Counted from the stretch's first letter, positions 33,184-43,548 are shown. The stretch: 64,000 nt of DNA from Natronosalvus rutilus (GCF_024204665.1 NZ_CP100356.1:186001-250000); one strand, 5' to 3'. Notes: generated from the letters alone by a model not told the origin. Numbers and translations: made by a program.

Positions 33184-36082
33184 ATATTTCGCTCATTTTT
33201 AAGAAGCTATCAGATTCGATTTCACTAGACCCCGTCTCTAGATCTAGGGCTAGGATTCGTTTCGTAGCTTCGTGTCCGAATATTGCGAGACCAAGAAGAT
33301 GTGCCTGTTGCTGTTTACTATTGGAGCTGGCCTGATCGAGATCTTCGTGGATCGTACAGGACTCCAGTAGGTTCTCGATCTTCTGATCAGATACCTTTGA
33401 AAAGGTAATCAGATTTTCTCGGACACCCGAATCGACGCTATCGTATGTTTTGAGCTTCTTCGTTATATCACGGACATTTTCCATATCGATCCCACGCAAC
33501 TGCTCGTTGACGAAACGAGGTGCAACATCTGCTTCTTCGCCCGCTGGTAAGTCATCCAATTTCCGGATAGTTCTGTATACCTGCAACCCCACTTCTCGGA
33601 GATGTGTATCCGTGTCAAATCGAACTTTCGCTGGAAGATCACTAAGTGCACTCTTCGTGAGACGCCCTCCGATATCGAACGGGTGAGATCCTTTAAGGAT
33701 CTCATTCAATCGAGGTACATCGACAACGTTACTGCTGATCGCGAATACGTCCCCAAACAGTGACTCGATCGGATCGATGAAATCGAAAATGTTCGTAATT
33801 CCGTCATAGGTTTCCTTGTCGGCAAAATCCTTCAGCATTTCATCTAGGTCATCGTCTATCTCAGGTCGTGTGTTGGCGGTATAGAGCGACGAAAGTCGTT
33901 TACCAGTAACTTGCTGGCTCGGATCAGATAGAATCGCCAGTACTCCGTATGCGCTCGCGACGAACTCTTCAAAAGTACTATTCCGATGACTTGTCCCGTA
34001 GAAGTATTTTGGAGCCAGATACGCGCCACGAACGTGTTCCTGCCATTGCTGAGCGTAGCCGGCGAGTTGTGATCCGTTTCGATCAAACAACTCTTTGTAA
34101 TCGGCTCGGCTCGGATCCAGATCTCGCGTGATACCGAACTTGAGTAGTTTCAGAAGCTGTGGATGGGTGAATTCCGTTGGATCGATCTGAATTTGATCTG
34201 TTTCCGCTGGTCCACCATCGGTGAAGGTGAAGGGGTGGCGTTCGCTCCCTACTAACACTTCCAAATCGCCGTCAGGAAACATCTCGAATCCATTTGTAAG
34301 TCGATCAATCGCGTCCGTTAACCCTCGTTTAATGTACACATCCACCTCTGAGGCCTTCTGATTCTGCGTGTCCGATTGCCACGTATCGATGTGCTTTCTG
34401 GCTTCATCGTAGCGCTCCTGAACCGGATCCTTTTTGTTTTCCTTTATATCGCCATTGCCGCCGCCAGATATCGCTCCCTCCGTCAACGGGATAACAAGAG
34501 TGTCAACTCCGTCGATTTCAGTTCTCGTGATATCGTACTCTTCAAAGAGTTCTGGCTCGTCGATTCCGAACGCTCTAGCGAATCGCCGATCGACAGTCAC
34601 TACGCTCTTGCCGTCCATCTCTTGCTGTGCCCCGTACCACTGTGCAAGCCGTCGAAGGGGTTCGTTTTCGTAAATGTCCTCGTTGTCAAGTACAATCGAG
34701 TTGGACAGCACGTCATCGATCTCACTCCATGCAGCAGGGACGGTCACATCTCCGTGATAGTACGCACTCAGAATCTTCGAGATCGTCTGGATGTATATTC
34801 GGGGTCGCTGCTCTTCATCGGGCAACCCTTCATATATCCGATCAATGAACGTCTCGTTGAATGGGAATACGTCCCTAAACGTTTCGTCGCAGAACGTACA
34901 CCGAGCGCAGATACTTTGATTCTTAGGTTGGCGAAGTTCACTTTTCCGATCTTCGTCGACGTACCTGACGCTGTTATCACGATTTTTTACGTAGCCGAGA
35001 AACGGTCGGGCGAAATCCACTGCCGAGTCCTCATTCAAGAAGAGGACATGATTGGAATCGCGCTTATTGGTTCGGTAGAACCGGATCCACTCACGATCCT
35101 TTGCTGTGTTCGTCTCTAGGGTGCGTGTCGATTCTTGTGTTCCTGCGATGATGAAATCCCACGTGTTCTCGGGGGAGTCCTGTTCGATGTACTCCTGTAG
35201 TCGTTGAGCATCGAGCGCCGAGACAGAGAAATCTTCGAAGACGAGAACTGGGCGTTCGTCGAGATTTTCAGCAACTTCAGCTAAAAGTGAATCCATTGTT
35301 GGTGTTCCGTAGTCCTGACGGATTGCTGTCCAGATAGCCTCATTCCAATGTTCAGCTGCGGTTTCGTCATCCACGTCCTCGAACACGTTGAGGAAGTTGT
35401 ATTGTGCTATCTCGTTGGCTTCGTCGGAGACGGTAATGAACTCAATTTTCGTTGCGAACTCTCCCCGTTGAGCTAACTTCGTGATTTTTTTCTCGATGAA
35501 GTCGATGACGTCGTCTTCTTGGTCGTTGGTCAAGTCGACTGTACTACTATCCAGATCTGCAATCGTGAGCATCGCCCCTGACGTGATACGCTTTGCGACG
35601 AGACCTCGGTGCTGTCGAACCTGTCGCCTCAGTTTCTCCAGTTGATCCCTCTCCTCTAACGTGTCCCCTCCTGAGACCCGCTCATAGAAGTCCGGGATCT
35701 CCTCAGCCATGATTGTAAGCAAATCCGCATTCTTATCGATGTGGAGGACATTCCGCCCCGCCTCTTTGAGTTCTAACGAAAGATACGCACAGAGTTCGGA
35801 TTTCCCTGTGCCGACGTTCCCGTCGATTATCGTGACGAGATTCCGTCGACGCTGCTTCAAGAACTCGGAGAGAATTTTATCTTCCTTGACTTCCCTCTCC
35901 TCTCCGCTGTGTTTCTCGAATACTGTGATCGGACGATGGGTGAACCGGAACAGATCTGGCCGATCAGACCGAACCTTCGCGACCTCACTAAACAGATCAT
36001 CAAAGAGTTCTTCATCGATTTTCTGATAGTGAGGACACAAACTCCCGTCAGGCGGTGAGACCTCTGTAATTTCAGTAGTCAT
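33170..36082 (-). CDS. 970-residue P-loop ATPase (DpdH-like?)
   Basis: Walker A GNVGTGKS at 88-95 (IIDGNVGTGKSELCAY) and a Walker B-like VLVFEDFSVSAL near residue 280. A C-x2-C-x2-C cluster (CARCTFC) sits mid-protein. The N-terminal HRPITVFEKHSGEEREV segment precedes the ATPase core. The remaining ~600 residues are helical and unrecognised. It is the middle gene of a three-gene operon (1-bp gap from the winged-helix gene, 14-bp overlap with the coiled-coil gene). The set resembles DpdG-DpdH-DpdI of bacterial 7-deazaguanine islands, but the DptF or PbeABCD ATPases of phosphorothioate systems are an alternative. Confidence 0.7.
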   Translation of the reverse strand: MTTEITEVSPPDGSLCPHYQKIDEELFDDLFSEVAKVRSDRPDLFRFTHRPITVFEKHSGEEREVKEDKILSEFLKQRRRNLVTIIDGNVGTGKSELCAYLSLELKEAGRNVLHIDKNADLLTIMAEEIPDFYERVSGGDTLEERDQLEKLRRQVRQHRGLVAKRITSGAMLTIADLDSSTVDLTNDQEDDVIDFIEKKITKLAQRGEFATKIEFITVSDEANEIAQYNFLNVFEDVDDETAAEHWNEAIWTAIRQDYGTPTMDSLLAEVAENLDERPVLVFEDFSVSALDAQRLQEYIEQDSPENTWDFIIAGTQESTRTLETNTAKDREWIRFYRTNKRDSNHVLFLNEDSAVDFARPFLGYVKNRDNSVRYVDEDRKSELRQPKNQSICARCTFCDETFRDVFPFNETFIDRIYEGLPDEEQRPRIYIQTISKILSAYYHGDVTVPAAWSEIDDVLSNSIVLDNEDIYENEPLRRLAQWYGAQQEMDGKSVVTVDRRFARAFGIDEPELFEEYDITRTEIDGVDTLVIPLTEGAISGGGNGDIKENKKDPVQERYDEARKHIDTWQSDTQNQKASEVDVYIKRGLTDAIDRLTNGFEMFPDGDLEVLVGSERHPFTFTDGGPAETDQIQIDPTEFTHPQLLKLLKFGITRDLDPSRADYKELFDRNGSQLAGYAQQWQEHVRGAYLAPKYFYGTSHRNSTFEEFVASAYGVLAILSDPSQQVTGKRLSSLYTANTRPEIDDDLDEMLKDFADKETYDGITNIFDFIDPIESLFGDVFAISSNVVDVPRLNEILKGSHPFDIGGRLTKSALSDLPAKVRFDTDTHLREVGLQVYRTIRKLDDLPAGEEADVAPRFVNEQLRGIDMENVRDITKKLKTYDSVDSGVRENLITFSKVSDQKIENLLESCTIHEDLDQASSNSKQQQAHLLGLAIFGHEATKRILALDLETGSSEIESDSFLKMSEIYANQ

Positions 36083-36083
36083 G

Positions 36084-36947
36084 TTAAGTTATCCTTAGAT
36101 AGTTTTTCGCCTTCGAGATCCCACTGTGGGACGGAATTCCCGGCAGTTCGAATCCTGAAGGATCGCCACGTTTGGTGACTTTCAGCTTTCCGTCCGAAAC
36201 CAATTCGTACAACGTCCGGGCGAAAGGAGCGGGGAGCGCATTCTCTGAGGAAGTCGGGATTCGTAGACAATTGTCCTCAAGCCATTCCAGATATTCAGAA
36301 AATCCAACTCCGTCGCTTTCGCCCACTTCTTCGGCTGCGAGCGTGATAGTCCGCTCGATGAGGTTTGGATCGAACCGAACGATGAATGCGCTTCGTCGGC
36401 CGGATTTGTAGCCACGAATAAGACCCAGATATTCGGCTTGATTTGTCCAGTGAGAAAATTTCGTACTATTCAATTTCATTCTCCCTTTCTGGGATTGCGG
36501 TTCGTATCCAACGTCGACGTGCCAGTTGTCAATTTTCCTAATAAGGCCCTCATCGGTCTGTACGAAGCGATTTGTCCCTTCTTTCAACAAATATTCGAGA
36601 TTCAGCAGTACTGAGGACTGCAATCCCCACTGCTGCGGTGAGCACTCCGCTGCAACTGAGTTTAAGATGTGAAGACGGAACTGGAGATTAAAATCCACCG
36701 CATCGAACGCCAGAGGGGTTAACGTATATTCAAATTCAGATTTCCCTCCTAAGTTAAAGATCCGAAATCCTTTCGTGATTAACTCGACCGTGTCATCTTC
36801 GACACAAAGGATGTCTTTCAACTCCGATTCAGTCTTCGAACCGTTTTGAATCGCACGATAGGCGACTTCCAATAGCGTGAGATTTTGCACCTCGTTCAAC
36901 GCGTACGCCCCTGTCGGCATCGACACATTAGTTTCCCCACTGCTCAT
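36084..36947 (-). CDS. Winged-helix protein, first gene of ATPase operon (DpdG-like?)
   Basis: 287 residues. Two winged-helix-like regions are visible: TLLEVAYRAIQNGSKTESEL ... YTLTPLAF at the N-terminus and LIRKIDNWHVDVG ... EYLGLIRGYKSGRRSAFIV in the middle. The C-terminal part has APFARTLYELVSDGKLKVTK, another wing-like segment. It starts an operon whose next gene begins 1 bp after its stop. Divergent promoters with the 37099 gene occupy 36948-37098. Sequence-specific or modified-base binding is plausible but unproven. Confidence 0.65.
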   Translation of the reverse strand: MSSGETNVSMPTGAYALNEVQNLTLLEVAYRAIQNGSKTESELKDILCVEDDTVELITKGFRIFNLGGKSEFEYTLTPLAFDAVDFNLQFRLHILNSVAAECSPQQWGLQSSVLLNLEYLLKEGTNRFVQTDEGLIRKIDNWHVDVGYEPQSQKGRMKLNSTKFSHWTNQAEYLGLIRGYKSGRRSAFIVRFDPNLIERTITLAAEEVGESDGVGFSEYLEWLEDNCLRIPTSSENALPAPFARTLYELVSDGKLKVTKRGDPSGFELPGIPSHSGISKAKNYLRIT

Positions 36948-37098
36948 ATGATCCGACTCGCTACCGCGATCGATCGGGGGCGGTGGACAATATCTATCGA
37001 CAATCCGGATCCGTCAGCCATATCTTCTCTATATTAGACCATCAACTTATGTTTATTGCTTAATACTATGACGATACTATTGTCAAACAAACATCAAG

Positions 37099-37824
37099 AT
37101 GGGGACAAATATATGCTCTGCCACACCCAACGATTTGGATGTGTCTGAATCGGCATCCTTCCCAATCAGTGATTCTCTGACTGTACTGGATGGGGAGACG
37201 ATCTACCGGACTGACGAATGGCATAAAGCAGCCGTGCTCTATACCCATGAGGATAAAAATTCGGATTTCTCTGATCCCGAACTCGCAATTTATCTTTGGC
37301 ACAAACGGGATGGGAAGTGGGGACGAAAGCAAAAATACTCGATCCGAACCGCTGACGGCTGGAAGGAAGACCGGGAAGTGTTGGAACAGTTATTGAACGC
37401 ATTCGACGGAGAGATCATTTCGGGCGAATTCACCGATCCAAATGCTGAGCTTCCGGTGAGTGATTACTACAATGTCTCCACTGGCATAACCGTCTTCAAG
37501 ACGAACCGGTGGTGGAAAGCGGGAGTTGTAATTGATGCGAAAGGTGAGTACGAGACGACCGAGGTCATCCTCTACGTCTGGCAACGATCGGACGACGAGT
37601 GGAAGGTTCGCCAGAAATACGCGGTGAAGCGCCCAGGCGACTGGAAAGATGATCTGGAAGCACTTTCACCGTTGCTTGACGAACTCGAATCTGGAGCGGA
37701 TGTAACTTCTGATGAGGTTGCTAATAACGACACCCCTGCCGCCGATAGGCAGATCGACCGCGAACGCCTTCAAAAGGCGATGGAGCGTCGGCATCTCACG
37801 CGTGAATTGGCCGATGCGAACTAG
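37099..37824 (+). CDS. Protein with duplicated Trp-rich domain
   Basis: 241 residues. Two internal repeats align: IYRTDEWHKAAVLYTHEDKN ... IYLWHKRDGKWGRKQKYSIR (about 35-105) and VFKTNRWWKAGVVIDAKGEY ... LYVWQRSDDEWKVRQKYAVK (about 130-195). A short basic tail (RERLQKAMERRHLTREL) follows. No family is recognised. It is the only plus-strand gene inside the 25-51 kb block and is divergent from the winged-helix/ATPase operon. Promoter-like AT-rich sequence lies about 30 bp upstream. It may be a partner or regulator of the surrounding defence genes. Confidence 0.65.
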   Translation: MGTNICSATPNDLDVSESASFPISDSLTVLDGETIYRTDEWHKAAVLYTHEDKNSDFSDPELAIYLWHKRDGKWGRKQKYSIRTADGWKEDREVLEQLLNAFDGEIISGEFTDPNAELPVSDYYNVSTGITVFKTNRWWKAGVVIDAKGEYETTEVILYVWQRSDDEWKVRQKYAVKRPGDWKDDLEALSPLLDELESGADVTSDEVANNDTPAADRQIDRERLQKAMERRHLTRELADAN

Positions 37825-37845
37825 GGGCGGTCACTACCGGGAACC

Positions 37846-38778
37846 CTATTTCTCTCCTGTGGCTTGATCCAACCAACTGGCTAACCGTCTTTCCACAGGA
37901 TTCGACACCTCCAGCACATTGAGATACGATCGGGCGTCGTCCATCGCGGCCATCTCCTGTCGAAAATGCGGATCGAATAACCCTTCTTTTCTACGAGCGA
38001 GGCCATTGAAGTAGGTGGCAATCTCTCGTCCCTGATGATAATCCAATTCCACTCGACGCCGAAGCCATTTGGCGAATTCGATTCGTTGGTCTTCATTAAG
38101 GAGGCGCGTTCCTTGTTGCACATCGGTCATAAAGATATCCGAGAACGTTCTCCATATCGGTAGATACGGCGCTTCTGGAAGTATCTCGAAAAATTTGGGG
38201 AGTGAACTGACTCGTCTCCCAGTCACTTCCTCAAACAGTAATGCATTCTCTTGGACGAATATGTTTAGTGAGTGCTTCACAGGAAATTGATAGCCAAACT
38301 CTTCGTATCTCGTCTCGAATGCCTCGTAGACCCGATAATAGTTCAACTCTCGTTTGAGGAAATCCATTTCTCGAAGCGGCCGGATCGTGCCACTCATCTG
38401 GAAATCCTTCGACCCCGCACCGACGATCATGCGAGCACTACTTCGGGTGTAGGAATTGATGATCGAGCTGAGACTAAAGAGGGGAAGTTTGTCCTCATAA
38501 TATTGGTCGCTGATAGCAACGAGGTCACGTTTCGGTGGAATCTCGACGTCATCCATATGAACGAACTCTGGTGCTTCGAGTTCGAATTGATTCGTCTCCC
38601 ACTGGTCGACCTTCTGCCAGGATTTAGGACAGGTCATCCGATCCCAACCCAGTCGAAACAGAGCAGGGTATTTGCGGAGGGCGCATAGTTTTTCTCGCTT
38701 CTCCGACCGATACAGTTCGTCATAGATGAAATACACTCCTGGTTCCTGCAATGCTCGATTCAGAGTTTTCCATTTCAT
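37846..38778 (-). CDS. 310-residue protein downstream of the DEAH helicase
   Basis: No catalytic motif is recognised. Visible features are a GYQFPVKHSLNIFVQENALL segment, SSARMIVGAGSKDFQMSG and many aromatic residues. I looked for the HxKxxxxD signature of phospholipase D (DpdK or DrmC) and did not find it. It starts 18 bp after the helicase stop, so it shares its transcript and likely its function. Confidence 0.6.
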   Translation of the reverse strand: MKWKTLNRALQEPGVYFIYDELYRSEKREKLCALRKYPALFRLGWDRMTCPKSWQKVDQWETNQFELEAPEFVHMDDVEIPPKRDLVAISDQYYEDKLPLFSLSSIINSYTRSSARMIVGAGSKDFQMSGTIRPLREMDFLKRELNYYRVYEAFETRYEEFGYQFPVKHSLNIFVQENALLFEEVTGRRVSSLPKFFEILPEAPYLPIWRTFSDIFMTDVQQGTRLLNEDQRIEFAKWLRRRVELDYHQGREIATYFNGLARRKEGLFDPHFRQEMAAMDDARSYLNVLEVSNPVERRLASWLDQATGEK

Positions 38779-38796
38779 TGGCTATCTTGTCAATAT

Positions 38797-41700
38797 TTAT
38801 TGTTGCGCTTCCAATAGAGCGAGGAGCATCTTCCGGTGGAGGAGGTCGTTTTTAAGGTAGAAACCGGGCGTCCGTTCTAAGAGTAGACACTGGTTACAGA
38901 ATTGATTACATTCATCACAGTTGCCAACTTCTCGCACCCGCTTTTCGAGTTCGTTCGATTCAATGATCGCCTGTGAGACTTGCCACGAGATGCCGTTTCC
39001 ACCCTCTCGCCCGTCGGTCACGTAGAAATCCAGCGACGAATCTGTCTTCACGGCCTTCACATCAAAGTCCCCAAGGTCACATTGGGCGATTACCGCGATC
39101 GTTTTAGCGAATGCTTGTTCCAGACTCACCATGGCTTGTGACCACGATGCCGTGGGTTCTGTACTGGCAAATTGTTGGTATCGTTCTTCGATCGGTTCCA
39201 AATCAAACTCCAATTTGATCCCATTCGTCCGCATTTGTTGACCTACTGGTGCATACTGCTCAGAACTTGACTCTTCAATCAGGTCGTCAAGATCCATATC
39301 GTCGAAATTCGCCTCGTCTTCATTTTCAACATCGATAACTCCCTGTGACTCGACCAATTGCAGGTCACTCCCGCGATTGTGGGCGCGTTCGAAGGCTGGC
39401 ACAAACGAAAGCGTTTCAAACTGCGATGAGATCAGCGAACAGTCCAACCCGAATAGCGTCGCCTCCGTGACTTCACGATCCGCGGTCGATCGAATCTCCT
39501 CGAGATACGTGGTCACGATGGGATACGTGCGATAGTCTTGTTCGAAAGGAGCGGCCGACCGGCACTGCACGGATCCGATTCGATGGACGGCTGTACGTTC
39601 CAACTCCTCTCCACACAGCGGACATATCCCCCGGCTTTCTTTGTATGCTCCGTATGGGCGCTCACATTCTTCGTTTGTGCAGAGCCCGACTCTCGTTAAT
39701 CGTTCTCGGGCTTTGACGTCATCGACTATGTATTTCGTGCCCAAATAGACAACCTCACCTCCCCGATCGTTTTCTGGACCTGGAAACATCTCGAAGAGAC
39801 GGCCACTCCCCTCGAATTGGATATCAGCTTGTCTGCTGCTTCGGTAATTGACTGGGAATTGGCCTCCAAAGGATCGGTAGTTCGCGAGATAGCCTAATTC
39901 CTTCAACCAGAGATCGAGTCGATTGAGATTGGAGGAGAGGGTTTCCGCGGATTTTCCCGATACATCTAATCCCTCCATCTCGCCAAACGTCCGTTCACCA
40001 CGCTGCTTCATGCTGTATCGACTGTCGGTGCTGAACACTTCGTCAAAAATGGGGCTTGCTTCTGGACCGAACGCTTCCACAACCCAGTCTTTTACATCGG
40101 GGCGTTCTTCCTTGATGTATCTGCGAAGCGTAACGAGTCGTTTCAGAACGTTAGTGCTGAAATTTCTTGGGCTGCTCGTCGATTCCGTCAGTTGATACAC
40201 TTTATCGAGGACTGACTTGCCCCCTTGATTCCGCGCCAGATATCCAACTGCTTCTGTGACGATTTGCCCAGCGAGAAGTTCGTCGAACTCAACTGGATTC
40301 GGAACTCTCACCGGATCATACGAGGAGAAAAAAGCATCCAGGTTCGCGAAGTAATGCGTATCTACTGGGTTCGATGATCGTACTGCGGTTGTAACGAGTG
40401 ACGCACTCCCCTGAGATCGGCCAGTCCGACCGCTTCGCTGTACGTAGTTCGTCAGTGTAGGCGGGATTCCGACCTGTGTCACCGTATCGAGCGTTCCGAT
40501 GTCGACACCCAATTCCATCGTTGGGGTCGCACTGACGATGTTTATCTCTGGATCCGGTTGCCGAAATCCCTCTTCGATTGATCCTCTGAGTGCAGCTGGC
40601 ATATCACCCTTGTGTTGACCGACGACGACCGGCTCCAATTCCTCGTTTTCCGTGAATGGTGAGGAAATATCGTGCCCCCAGTGATCGACCGCGTAGTCCC
40701 ATCCAGTATCAATATCGGCATATCCTTTTCCGACGTATTCTCCCTCCCTAACCTCGAACCGGTCGTATACATCGGTCGCCTGCCGGCACTTGGGACAGTT
40801 GATACCGATGTCGGTATCCATCTGCTTTGCAGGCATCGCCGTATAACAGTTTAGACAGTACGCGACGGAAGGTACCAGACGAAGTCGGGACTCGTCGTTC
40901 TGCAACTCTCGCTTGAACACACCACTTCCAATCTCCCCCTTGAAAACGTCAACCTGGTCTAAAACCGCCTGCTGTTTTTCAAGATACGCCTTCGTCGTCT
41001 CCACGGGCGCATTTCCGGATTGATTTTGGAGTTCTTCGTGAACCTCGTCGTCGGTTCGGGCGCGAATAGCGTTCACTTCATTGAGGTCGTCCAATATCCT
41101 CGGGAGAGACTGCTGAACAAATTCTTCTTCGAATCGGTAGTTCCGGTGGATTCTCGATTCCAGTCGTTCGAACGACCATCCTTGAATCTTTCTCCCGTCT
41201 CGAGTAAATTTGTATCCTGGATCCTGCGCGAAGGTACGGTAGACCACGTGAGCAAGCGCCAGTTCCCTACCCGAATACGACTGGAAGATCGTCTCCGGTG
41301 TCACGAGTGCTGCATTTAGAAGATGGTTACAATTGTGAAGTGACGCGTTATTCCGAATCGAACTCAACAAGTCATTCAAATAATCCTCTACATTGGAACC
41401 ATCTGGTGCATTCGAGATGAGGGGTTCGTAGTAGACCTCTCGAAGTTCGTCACGGATATCGTAGAACAACTGGGTTGTCTCCTTGGTACCCTTGTTCTCC
41501 ACGAGGTGTTTCACGTACAGCGTCTCCGCCATCAGGAGGTACTCCTGGTCTCGGATGTTCCTTGCAACGCTTTCGGAGGTACTTCGCGAGTCCGAGAATA
41601 CAAGCGTTTTCTTTGAGGGTGCTAACCGGCAAAGTTCGGTAAGCATGAACGTGAGCAGCGTCGACGTTGGGACGTTAATGTCCTGCGTGTTATGCGTTTT

Positions 41701-43548
41701 TTCACAACCCGGACAGAGGGATGCAGTTGGATGCTCGAGTGGTCGACCCCCATCTTCCTCATTTTCAACGACGTAGGGATAGTGGCATTCTCGACAGAAT
41801 TCCAGTTCCGGCAGATTCGAGTGACATGACGGGCACGCCTTCTGTCTTCTAACAGCACTACAATCTCGACACCAATATGCATTCGACGGCGGTTGTAAGA
41901 AGACGTGGTACTTATCGGTCAATAATCCGGCTAACCGGCCGAACAACAGCAGGGTATTGAGTACTAACTCAGGATCCTGCGACTCGTCCAACTCCGACCG
42001 AACATCTGCAAGTAACCCATCGTATCGTCTAAATCTGACCTCTCCAGTGTCCCCTTCGAGTTTCGACGCAAGTTCGGCAACCTCTGGGACGTGTCGTTCG
42101 ATATGCTGGCGCCATCGGGCCGTGAGACCATTTGAATCCAATAGTGTCTCCGTCACCAGATCCAGTGTCTCTTGATTCTCGATTACGTCCAGCCCTGTTT
42201 CGGCCTGTGGGTACGACTCTTTTAAGGAGTCCACTTCCTCTAAAATGGGGCTGACGAGCCACGATCGAACCTCTGATGGGATCGATATAGCGTTCGATCG
42301 TATCGTCAGAAGATTGACCGCCGCCAGCGTTGCCCGTGCGCTGGCCATTTTAGGAAACTTTGCCTCAAACGCATTCACTGTGTACTCTCCTTTAGAGACG
42401 ACGTAGAGCGTCGCCACGATTTCGTCTAACGTGCATGGATGAATTTTAGTAAAGTCAGCCGTTCCACCTGATGGAAGCGGCTCGGGAGTGAATCCAACCG
42501 AGTTGATTTCTTCCATTGGGGTTCTTGTCAATTTGCTAGCAAGCTCGGGAGGGTTCTTAACGGTTGCAGATACCATTGAGATTTGCGGATCGCTATCCTC
42601 GTAAAAGTGCTTCAATCGTTGTGATAGAAGTGAAATTGCGGCACCTTTGATCCCACTCCATACGTGTGCCTCATCGTATACAATGTGCTGAAGCGGGTGC
42701 TCTCCTGGATTTTCGCCGATGATGTTCCGCGAGTCACGGCGGTCGTTCACGTAGAGGAAATCGAGCGCTTCTGGATTCGTAATCAGAATATCGACACTCT
42801 GACTCTGGTTATCTGCTCGGATGCCATTCCGAGTAACTCTTATCCACGAATACTCCTCGGTATCGGTACCGACTCGGTAGTCGTCGAACACACGGAGTTT
42901 TTCCTTGGTTCGTGGACAGACAAGCCCACGAATCGGGGATCCTGGCTCAACTTCGTTTGGTTGATCCCCAACAGTGTTGTCGGTATCACCATCCCAGATT
43001 CCAATTTTGATCTTCTCTCCGGCCGGCCGATCTCGATTGACTGCATCAAGATACTTGATAAATCTGTTCAGTTGGTCGACCTCAAGCGTCTTCATTGGAT
43101 AGATGATGATGCCTTTGAGCCCATCTTTGTCGATTTGAATACAATCGTTGAGTAATGGGATAAAGAACGATTCCGTCTTCCCGGTCGCTGTTGGTACCGC
43201 GAGGATATTGTCATTCTCGTCTCCTTCGATCGCCTTGATCATCTCTGCCTGGTGTTGATATAGCGGGAGTGTGGGATCGCCATCGAATAGAACATTAGCG
43301 ACCGCATTGATAGCCGATGGATCGTAGTTCAACTCGGATAGGAATGCTTCAGCGGATTGAGTATGTGATTTCGGGGTTCGAACGTACTCGACGTATGGCC
43401 CTTTCTGCTCAACCAGTTGATCGTCGACAAAGGCTTTTGCATTTCCGAACTGGTCGAATTGGTTCAGCTTTGTGAGAGAGCGGTTCCACCAGATAATTTC
43501 GTTTGCACGGTCAAGGGCGCCGTCTAACGTTTGACGAGGTGAATCCAT
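38797..43548 (-). CDS. DEAH-box helicase with cysteine clusters and DUF1998-like end (DpdJ/DrmA-like)
   Basis: 1583 residues. Helicase motifs: Q-rich LYQHQAEMI, motif I VPTATGKTES (118-127), Ia IIIYPMKTLEVDQLNRF, DEAH box IVYDEAHVWSG, SAT (SMVSAT), then motifs V/VI SATPTMELGVDIGTLD and NYVQRSGRTGRSQG. There are several zinc clusters: CRDC...CPSC...CREC, CLNC...CPKC, CTNEEC...CPLC. The C-terminus has CDECNQFCNQCLLLERTPGF, typical of DUF1998/MrfA-type helicases. Such helicases are motor subunits in DISARM (DrmA) and in dpd islands (DpdJ). It leads a two-gene transcript with the 310-residue protein. Confidence 0.85.
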   Translation of the reverse strand: MDSPRQTLDGALDRANEIIWWNRSLTKLNQFDQFGNAKAFVDDQLVEQKGPYVEYVRTPKSHTQSAEAFLSELNYDPSAINAVANVLFDGDPTLPLYQHQAEMIKAIEGDENDNILAVPTATGKTESFFIPLLNDCIQIDKDGLKGIIIYPMKTLEVDQLNRFIKYLDAVNRDRPAGEKIKIGIWDGDTDNTVGDQPNEVEPGSPIRGLVCPRTKEKLRVFDDYRVGTDTEEYSWIRVTRNGIRADNQSQSVDILITNPEALDFLYVNDRRDSRNIIGENPGEHPLQHIVYDEAHVWSGIKGAAISLLSQRLKHFYEDSDPQISMVSATVKNPPELASKLTRTPMEEINSVGFTPEPLPSGGTADFTKIHPCTLDEIVATLYVVSKGEYTVNAFEAKFPKMASARATLAAVNLLTIRSNAISIPSEVRSWLVSPILEEVDSLKESYPQAETGLDVIENQETLDLVTETLLDSNGLTARWRQHIERHVPEVAELASKLEGDTGEVRFRRYDGLLADVRSELDESQDPELVLNTLLLFGRLAGLLTDKYHVFLQPPSNAYWCRDCSAVRRQKACPSCHSNLPELEFCRECHYPYVVENEEDGGRPLEHPTASLCPGCEKTHNTQDINVPTSTLLTFMLTELCRLAPSKKTLVFSDSRSTSESVARNIRDQEYLLMAETLYVKHLVENKGTKETTQLFYDIRDELREVYYEPLISNAPDGSNVEDYLNDLLSSIRNNASLHNCNHLLNAALVTPETIFQSYSGRELALAHVVYRTFAQDPGYKFTRDGRKIQGWSFERLESRIHRNYRFEEEFVQQSLPRILDDLNEVNAIRARTDDEVHEELQNQSGNAPVETTKAYLEKQQAVLDQVDVFKGEIGSGVFKRELQNDESRLRLVPSVAYCLNCYTAMPAKQMDTDIGINCPKCRQATDVYDRFEVREGEYVGKGYADIDTGWDYAVDHWGHDISSPFTENEELEPVVVGQHKGDMPAALRGSIEEGFRQPDPEINIVSATPTMELGVDIGTLDTVTQVGIPPTLTNYVQRSGRTGRSQGSASLVTTAVRSSNPVDTHYFANLDAFFSSYDPVRVPNPVEFDELLAGQIVTEAVGYLARNQGGKSVLDKVYQLTESTSSPRNFSTNVLKRLVTLRRYIKEERPDVKDWVVEAFGPEASPIFDEVFSTDSRYSMKQRGERTFGEMEGLDVSGKSAETLSSNLNRLDLWLKELGYLANYRSFGGQFPVNYRSSRQADIQFEGSGRLFEMFPGPENDRGGEVVYLGTKYIVDDVKARERLTRVGLCTNEECERPYGAYKESRGICPLCGEELERTAVHRIGSVQCRSAAPFEQDYRTYPIVTTYLEEIRSTADREVTEATLFGLDCSLISSQFETLSFVPAFERAHNRGSDLQLVESQGVIDVENEDEANFDDMDLDDLIEESSSEQYAPVGQQMRTNGIKLEFDLEPIEERYQQFASTEPTASWSQAMVSLEQAFAKTIAVIAQCDLGDFDVKAVKTDSSLDFYVTDGREGGNGISWQVSQAIIESNELEKRVREVGNCDECNQFCNQCLLLERTPGFYLKNDLLHRKMLLALLEAQQ

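Noticed and set aside
36130-36160. GTTCGAATCC stretch like a tRNA T-arm
   Set aside because: It lies inside the coding sequence of the winged-helix gene and no acceptor or anticodon stem can be built around it.
37846-38778. Phospholipase D (DpdK or DrmC) assignment for the 310-aa protein
   Set aside because: No HxKxxxxD motif could be found in the translation.
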